This document shows, piece after piece, positions 15,603-19,209 of a DNA stretch of 19,209 bases; within the stretch, counting starts at the first letter, position 1; each line of letters starts with the position of its first letter. The stretch covers positions 1 to 19,209 of the forward strand of contig CAKRRN010000043.1 of assembly GCA_934394435.1 (NCBI GenBank), in the 5' to 3' direction. The notes beneath the pieces were generated by a model that searched no databases, was not told where the DNA came from, and saw nothing but the letters and a program-made list of their open reading frames with translations. Origin of the DNA: an uncultured Bacteroidaceae bacterium (GTDB lineage Bacteria > Bacteroidota > Bacteroidia > Bacteroidales > Bacteroidaceae). The translations under genes were made by a program, and so were the position numbers.

Positions 15603-16406
15603 ATGTTTATGGATAGCAACATAATAACCAGTAATCAGAATCCTCGCGTCAAACGTCTGTTGTCGCTGCAGCAGAAATCTCAAGTAAGAAGGGCAGAAGA
15701 GAGATTTGTTGTGGAGGGACGAAGGGAACTTCTTCATTGCCTTGAGGCAGGATATGTGGCAGAAAGTGTATTTCTGTGTCAGGGAATGACTGACGCTCAA
15801 GAGCTACGCTTGTCGCAAGATGTGGATGTGTTTGTTGTTAGTCCAAGCGTTTATGAGCGCATTGCTTATAGAGGAGGAACAGAAGGTGTGGTTGCAGTTA
15901 TCAAAAGTCGCCAGCGTGGGTTAGACGATTTGTCTCTCGGACGTGATCCACTTGTGGTTGTGCTGGAGAGTGTGGAGAAGCCTGGTAATCTTGGTGCTGT
16001 ATTACGTAGTGCGGATGCTGCACAGGCAGACGCTGTCATTGTATGTGACCCTATGACGGATCTTTATAACCCTAATCTTATACGTAGCTCTATCGGCGCT
16101 GTTTTTACCGTTCCTTGTGTAGCCTGTAGTTCAGAGGAGTGTATACGTTTTCTCAAACAACGAGGTATTCAAATCCTGACTGCTCAGCTGCAGGATTCAC
16201 GCTTGTATTATGATACTCCGATGCAGAAGGGTACAGCAATTGTCATGGGTACAGAGTCTACGGGACTGACGGATGTCTGGCGTAAGGCGGCAGATGCGCA
16301 TATTCGCATTCCTATGCTTGGGCGTCTGGACTCCTTGAATGTGTCAGTTAGTGCGGCAATCTTACTTTTCGAGGCTGTACGTCAGAGGCAGGGGGGTATG
16401 GGTTAA
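15603..16406 (+). CDS. SpoU/TrmH-family RNA 2'-O-methyltransferase
   Basis: The 267-residue product has an N-terminal RNA-binding substrate domain (about 1-105, with NPRVKRLLSLQQKSQVRRAE and FVVEGRREL). A SpoU knot domain (about 115-260) follows. All three family motifs are present: N129-L-G131...R135, VMGTESTGL (214-222) and IPMLGRLDSLNVSVSAAIL (236-254). These bind S-adenosylmethionine in the trefoil knot. Such enzymes methylate a ribose in rRNA or tRNA. The exact target is not readable here. The start is three bases after the preceding stop, with a second ATG at 15609 equally possible. It is probably co-transcribed with, or coupled to, the SusE-like gene, although the function is unrelated housekeeping. 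Confidence 0.9.
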   Translation: MFMDSNIITSNQNPRVKRLLSLQQKSQVRRAEERFVVEGRRELLHCLEAGYVAESVFLCQGMTDAQELRLSQDVDVFVVSPSVYERIAYRGGTEGVVAVIKSRQRGLDDLSLGRDPLVVVLESVEKPGNLGAVLRSADAAQADAVIVCDPMTDLYNPNLIRSSIGAVFTVPCVACSSEECIRFLKQRGIQILTAQLQDSRLYYDTPMQKGTAIVMGTESTGLTDVWRKAADAHIRIPMLGRLDSLNVSVSAAILLFEAVRQRQGGMG

Positions 16407-16476
16407 AACCAATCTGGCAATTGACTTATCGAAAGCCCCTCAATAGGGATAATGGATGAACTCCTTCTGTCAGAAA

Positions 16477-16501
16477 CTTATGTATATATAATGTATATAA
16501 G
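16477..16501. repeat. AT-rich near-palindrome between convergent genes
   Basis: Twenty-five bases fold into an 11-bp stem with two G-T pairs and a 3-base loop, midway between the ends of two convergent genes. It lacks a T tract but could end transcription from both sides. Confidence 0.45.
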
Positions 16502-16528
16502 AGCTTATTCGTGGCAGAACGAAGGACG

Positions 16529-17248
16529 TTAGAAACACATGCCAACGGTAACTCCAGATTCGTGGATATGCGGTTTTTTGCTTTTGTCAGGAAAGTCGCG
16601 GCTGTAATTTACCCCTATAAAGAATCTCTCTAACTGTAGCCTAAGCCCGACTTGCCATCCCAGTTGGCATCTTTCCCATTCGGCTCCCGTGTTGTTCTCA
16701 TGGTTTTTGTTAAAGAGATTGTACTTCTGACCGTCCACTTGTTTCTCTTTTCCTATGGCGATAGCTCTAAAGTGCACACCTGCTTGTGGCGCAAGTGCTA
16801 TGTTGTGCATTTTGGAAAGATAAAACTTATAAGTGAGGTTTACTGGAATGCGGAATGTCAGTAGGTTGTATTTGGAATTGTTGTGTATGGCATCTCCTGC
16901 TGAATACGAATACTTGACATCAGCTCCTGCTTCAACAAAAAGTGGGATGCTGTCAGCTATCTGTATACTCCTTGCCCATCCTATACAGACTTCTTGAAAA
17001 TGCAGATGTGGGGAACATTCTGGAAATGTATACTGGGTGGGAGAATACTGTATGTACAGTAGGTTCTTCCACTCAGTATGCTTGGGTTTCTCTGTGCTGT
17101 CTTTCTCTTCTTCCTCATCAAACAGTTGCCAATCTTCCACATCAGAGTTGTCAATGTTGTATTGTGCATTAACGTTCTGTGCAGACAGAGCAAAGAATAC
17201 ACATCCTGTCAAGATACGTATGTTTGTGAGTACTTTTCTGAAGAGCAT
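16529..17248 (-). CDS. Small outer-membrane beta-barrel protein, PorT-like
   Basis: The 239-residue product has a signal peptide at residues 1-28 (cleavage VNA/Q). A short acidic linker (EEEEKD, 45-50) follows, then alternating amphipathic beta strands typical of an eight-strand barrel of the OMP_b-brl_2 / PorT-like kind. Examples are LFVEAGADVKYSY, YNLLTFRIPVNLTYKFYL, IALAPQAGVHFRAIAIG, WQVGLRLQLERFFIGVNYSRDF and GVTVGMCF. It ends in Phe, the usual BAM recognition residue. Its function is not known. The family includes proteins required for assembly of exported proteins and many with no known role. It is the second gene after a small membrane protein, 24 bases away on the same strand. Confidence 0.8.
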   Translation of the reverse strand: MLFRKVLTNIRILTGCVFFALSAQNVNAQYNIDNSDVEDWQLFDEEEEKDSTEKPKHTEWKNLLYIQYSPTQYTFPECSPHLHFQEVCIGWARSIQIADSIPLFVEAGADVKYSYSAGDAIHNNSKYNLLTFRIPVNLTYKFYLSKMHNIALAPQAGVHFRAIAIGKEKQVDGQKYNLFNKNHENNTGAEWERCQLGWQVGLRLQLERFFIGVNYSRDFPDKSKKPHIHESGVTVGMCF

Positions 17249-17272
17249 AGACCAGAGAATGTCTGTAGGTTG

Positions 17273-17437
17273 TTACGGACGCTTGGTAATGATAATGTGT
17301 ACAATGATACCTACAATGATTAGAGCTAATGCTAAAATTTGGAAGCTATTGTAGTCAACCAAGGAGTCAGTCAGATAACTGATTACCAAAAGAATCGCAC
17401 CCAATACGATGGCTGCTATGCCAAGATACTTTTTCAT
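17273..17437 (-). CDS. Small two-helix membrane protein
   Basis: The product has 54 residues from the ATG at 17435-17437 (MKKYLGIAAIVLGAILLVIS...). A longer reading from 17488 adds 17 residues of no obvious character and is not preferred. Two hydrophobic helices (about 4-20 and 31-50) flank a short polar loop (YLTDSLVDYNS), and the protein ends HIIITKRP. Similar tiny inner-membrane proteins with MKKYLGI-type starts are widespread in Bacteroidales without known function. It is likely co-transcribed with the downstream barrel protein. A near-match to the -7 element (TTATTTTG) lies about 40 bases upstream. Confidence 0.7.
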   Translation of the reverse strand: MKKYLGIAAIVLGAILLVISYLTDSLVDYNSFQILALALIIVGIIVHIIITKRP

Positions 17438-17757
17438 ATTGATATAAATGTTTTTATTTTCCAGTTTAAAACTAACGCAAAATAACACATTTTTCTTGGA
17501 ATAAGAAAGTGTTTTAGTGAAAAATTGAGCTTATCTGCTCCTTTCTGTATTATCATCCGAAGAAGAGTGATTCTCTTGTGATGGTGGTGTAAGCAGAATG
17601 CTGTGTTTTGCGTGAATGAGTGTTTGTTCGGGTAAATCTCTCTGGTAGAAGATAATTTGTGAGATTTTGCGCTCTGATTTTTTGTTCGTTTTGTCAAAAA
17701 GTGATATCTTTGCACCGCATTTGTGCAAAAACAATTTAATTATTTATTTAACGTATT
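17438..17757. other. Divergent intergenic region before rpsF
   Basis: These 320 bases separate the minus-strand small membrane protein from rpsF. The right part holds the rpsF promoter. The left part holds only a weak -7-like element for the minus strand. The middle (about 17500-17670) shows nothing recognisable. Overlapping minus-strand frames of 67-93 codons run through it but cover the rpsF promoter and look spurious. Confidence 0.6.
17681..17712 (+). promoter_or_regulatory. Bacteroidetes-type promoter for rpsF-rpsR-rplI
   Basis: TTTG at 17681-17684 and TATCTTTG at 17705-17712 match the -33 and -7 consensus with 20 bases between them, the best promoter in the window. Transcription should begin around 17716-17719, leaving an AT-rich leader of about 40 bases with no Shine-Dalgarno. 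Confidence 0.8.
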
Positions 17758-18099
17758 ATGAATCAATACGAAACCGTTTTCATTTTAACTCCCGTTTTGT
17801 CTGATGAACAGATGAAGGAAGCGGTCAGCAAGTTCAAAGGCGTTCTCACTCAGGCTGGTGCAGAAATCATCAATGAGGAGAACTGGGGCTTGAAGAAGCT
17901 GGCTTATCCAATCCAGAAGAAGAGCACGGGCTTCTTTGAGTTGATTGAGTTCAAGGCTGCACCTGAGACAATTAAGACTCTGGAAATTGCTTATCGCCGT
18001 GATGAGAAAGTTCTTCGCTATCTGACTGTGAAGATGGAGAAGTACGCAGCAGAGTATGCTGAGAAGAGAAGAAACAACAAATCAACTAAGGAGGCTTAA
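17758..18099 (+). CDS. rpsF: 30S ribosomal protein bS6
   Basis: The 113-residue product starts MNQYETVFILTPVLSDEQ, the standard bS6 N-terminus, and contains ENWGLKKLAYPIQKKSTGF (41-59) and YRRDEKVLRYLTVKMEKY. bS6 binds with bS18 on the platform of the small subunit. It is first in the bS6-bS18-bL9 operon. Its last codons overlap the strong Shine-Dalgarno (AAGGAGG, 18088-18094) of rpsR. Length is normal for Bacteroidetes and the tail is short and polar. Confidence 0.98.
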   Translation: MNQYETVFILTPVLSDEQMKEAVSKFKGVLTQAGAEIINEENWGLKKLAYPIQKKSTGFFELIEFKAAPETIKTLEIAYRRDEKVLRYLTVKMEKYAAEYAEKRRNNKSTKEA

Positions 18100-18104
18100 A
18101 GAAC

Positions 18105-18371
18105 ATGGCACAGCAATCTGAAATTCGCTATTTGACAGCACTCGCTATTGACGTCAAGAAGAAGAAGTATTGCCGTTTCAAGAAGAGCGGAATCAAGTAT
18201 ATTGACTATAAGGATCCCGAGTTCCTGAAGAAGTTCCTGAATGAACAGGGTAAGATTTTGCCTCGTCGCATCACAGGTACATCTCTCAAGTATCAGCGTC
18301 GTGTGGCTCAGGCAGTTAAGCGTGCACGCCATCTGGCTCTGCTGCCCTTCGTAACAGACTTGATGAAGTAA
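18105..18371 (+). CDS. rpsR: 30S ribosomal protein bS18
   Basis: The 88-residue product has YCRFKKSGIKYIDYKDPEFL followed by the diagnostic LPRRITGTSLKYQRRVAQAVKRARHLALLPF. Only one Cys is present (C23), so it is a zinc-free form. It begins five bases after the rpsF stop, with AAGGAGG ten bases upstream of the ATG. It partners bS6 in the small-subunit platform. No anomaly was seen. Confidence 0.98.
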   Translation: MAQQSEIRYLTALAIDVKKKKYCRFKKSGIKYIDYKDPEFLKKFLNEQGKILPRRITGTSLKYQRRVAQAVKRARHLALLPFVTDLMK

Positions 18372-18388
18372 AAACTGGAGGAATTGAT

Positions 18389-18880
18389 ATGGAAATTATA
18401 CTGAAAGAAGACGTCATTGGCTTGGGTTACAAGAATGACATTGTAAACGTGAAGTCCGGATATGGACGCAATTATCTGATTCCTTACGGCAAGGGCATTA
18501 TTGCCAGTGATAGTGCAAAGAAGCAGCTGGCCGAGGATTTGAAGCAGAAGGCAGTGAAATTGGCTAAGGTGAAGGCTGAGGCTGAAGCTCTGGCAGCCAA
18601 GTTGAATGCTGTTTCTCTGACCATCAGCACAAAGGTAAGTGCTACAGGTATTATCTATGGTAGTGTGAACAGTCTGCAGATTGCAGAGGAACTTCAGAAG
18701 TTGGGCTTTGAGATCAATCGTAAGACCATCGTTGTGAAGGATGTGAAGACCGTAGGTGATTATGTGGCAGTGGTGAAACTTCATAAGGAGGTTTCCGCCG
18801 AGGTTCACTTTAAGGTGGTTGCTGAGGGTGAAACTGCTGCTCCTGCTGAGGCTGCAGCTGAAGCTCCTGCTGAGGCATAA
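18389..18880 (+). CDS. rplI: 50S ribosomal protein bL9
   Basis: The 163-residue product has the bL9 N-domain (MEIILKEDVIGLGYKNDIV, VKSGYGRNYLIPYGKG), then a long charged connecting helix (about 45-75) and the C-domain to about residue 147. A low-complexity Ala/Glu/Pro tail of about 17 residues is added beyond the usual end. The start is set by GGAGG at 18377-18381. It is last in the operon and is followed by a strong terminator. bL9 sits at the base of the L1 stalk and helps reading-frame maintenance. Confidence 0.98.
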   Translation: MEIILKEDVIGLGYKNDIVNVKSGYGRNYLIPYGKGIIASDSAKKQLAEDLKQKAVKLAKVKAEAEALAAKLNAVSLTISTKVSATGIIYGSVNSLQIAEELQKLGFEINRKTIVVKDVKTVGDYVAVVKLHKEVSAEVHFKVVAEGETAAPAEAAAEAPAEA

Positions 18881-18914
18881 AAAAGACAAGGGTTGTTTTC
18901 AATCCAAATATAAG

Positions 18915-18960
18915 AAGAGAGTCTGCAAGCAAATCTATGCTTGCAGACTCTCTTTTTTTT
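18915..18960 (+). terminator. Strong intrinsic terminator of the rpsF operon
   Basis: A perfect 17-bp stem (18915-18931 with 18938-18954) closes a 6-base loop and runs into eight T (18953-18960). It lies 35 bases past the rplI stop. Confidence 0.95.
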
Positions 18961-19158
18961 AGGGCAATTTGAAAAGAGTGGTCCCGGAATGGGTTCAGCC
19001 GTTACCCCTCCCTGCTTATAAGCCAGCTTGTTTGTGTAAAAGAAAAGCCTGGATTGAAACATTTTTATTAAGCCAGATGAGAAAAGCGAAGCTTGCTTCA
19101 GCTTATCCATGGCGAGAAAACGATCCAATGATTACATAGTCGTCCCTTAAAAACTCCC
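18961..19158. other. Unexplained segment between two terminators
   Basis: About 200 bases lie between the rpsF-operon terminator and a second terminator. One plus-strand frame is open from 18963 to the stop at 19137-19139, but its only ATG (19077) leaves 20 codons. No TAnnTTTG box was found. There are short repeats: AAGCCAG occurs near 19020 and 19070, and GCTTATAAGC is palindromic at 19014-19023. It could be a small RNA gene, a decayed gene end or plain spacer. Confidence 0.35.
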
Positions 19159-19207
19159 ATTCAACGAGATATTGTAAAAATGCAGCATCTCGTTGAATTC
19201 TTTTTTT
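19159..19207 (+). terminator. Orphan intrinsic terminator at the right edge
   Basis: A perfect 12-bp stem (19159-19170 with 19187-19198) closes a 16-base loop, and seven T follow at 19201-19207. No plus-strand gene is recognised between this and the previous terminator. The left flank is also A-rich on the plus strand, so it could equally end a minus-strand gene entering from the right. Confidence 0.8.
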
Positions 19208-19209
19208 AA

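Noticed and set aside
17709..17729. 7-bp hairpin with ACCG near rpsF, considered as the S6:S18 autoregulatory RNA
   Set aside because: Its left arm overlaps the -7 promoter element, so transcription should begin inside or after it and the full hairpin would not be in the mRNA.
17531..17734. 67-codon minus-strand open frame upstream of rpsF
   Set aside because: It runs through the rpsF promoter, has no domain or signal peptide and no convincing promoter of its own.
18981..19010. tRNA-like GGGTTCAGCC segment
   Set aside because: It resembles a T-loop only superficially. No acceptor, D or anticodon arms could be formed around it.
18805..19128. 107-codon minus-strand open frame across the rplI end and terminator
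   Set aside because: It crosses a strong terminator hairpin and the antisense of the bL9 Ala/Glu tail, and the translated sequence has no protein character.

Overview
The window looks like a chromosomal segment of a Bacteroidales bacterium, most likely Prevotella or a close relative. Four lines of evidence support this. Promoters fit the Bacteroidetes -7 element TAnnTTTG. Exported proteins end in Bacteroidetes-type C-terminal sorting-like domains. There is a TamB of Bacteroidetes type and a complete Na+-pumping NQR operon. A 48-residue peptide has the MKKxYxxP-type N-terminus common in this order. No phage, transposase, CRISPR array, rRNA or tRNA was seen.

Layout. Positions 1-266 are non-coding and hold an array of short interlocking palindromes, followed by a weak minus-strand terminator. 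Positions 267-4700 (minus) encode a TamB/AsmA-like envelope protein whose true N-terminus seems to be cut off by a one-base frameshift. Divergent from it, 4916-10976 holds nqrABCDEF, which encodes the Na+-translocating NADH:quinone oxidoreductase, closed by a long hairpin. NqrC carries an N-terminal rubredoxin-like CxxC...CxxC domain ahead of its usual sequence. This is the most unusual coding feature of the window.

Positions 10977-11981 are a gene-poor accessory stretch. It holds an inverted repeat, a G8 tract, the collapsed remnant of an exported surface protein, a 48-residue peptide gene and a strong terminator. Positions 11982-15599 encode a secreted GH31 glycosidase and a SusE/SusF-like carbohydrate-binding protein, both with T9SS-like C-terminal domains. 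A SpoU/TrmH-family RNA methyltransferase follows after 3 bases. On the minus strand, 17437-16529 encodes a two-helix small membrane protein and a small outer-membrane beta-barrel. The window closes with rpsF-rpsR-rplI from a good Bacteroidetes promoter, a strong terminator, and about 200 bases of unexplained sequence that end in a second, orphan terminator.

How the genes work together. The NQR complex oxidises NADH, reduces (mena)quinone and pumps Na+ outward. Two covalently bound FMNs (NqrB T223, NqrC T245) and the intramembrane cysteines of NqrD/E are all visible. ApbE, which attaches the FMNs, is not in the window. The GH31 and SusE-like proteins probably act at the cell surface on an alpha-glucan or related glycan, but no SusC/SusD pair is nearby. 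The TamB and beta-barrel genes concern envelope biogenesis. All positional and motif statements were read from the sequence by eye, and no database search was run.
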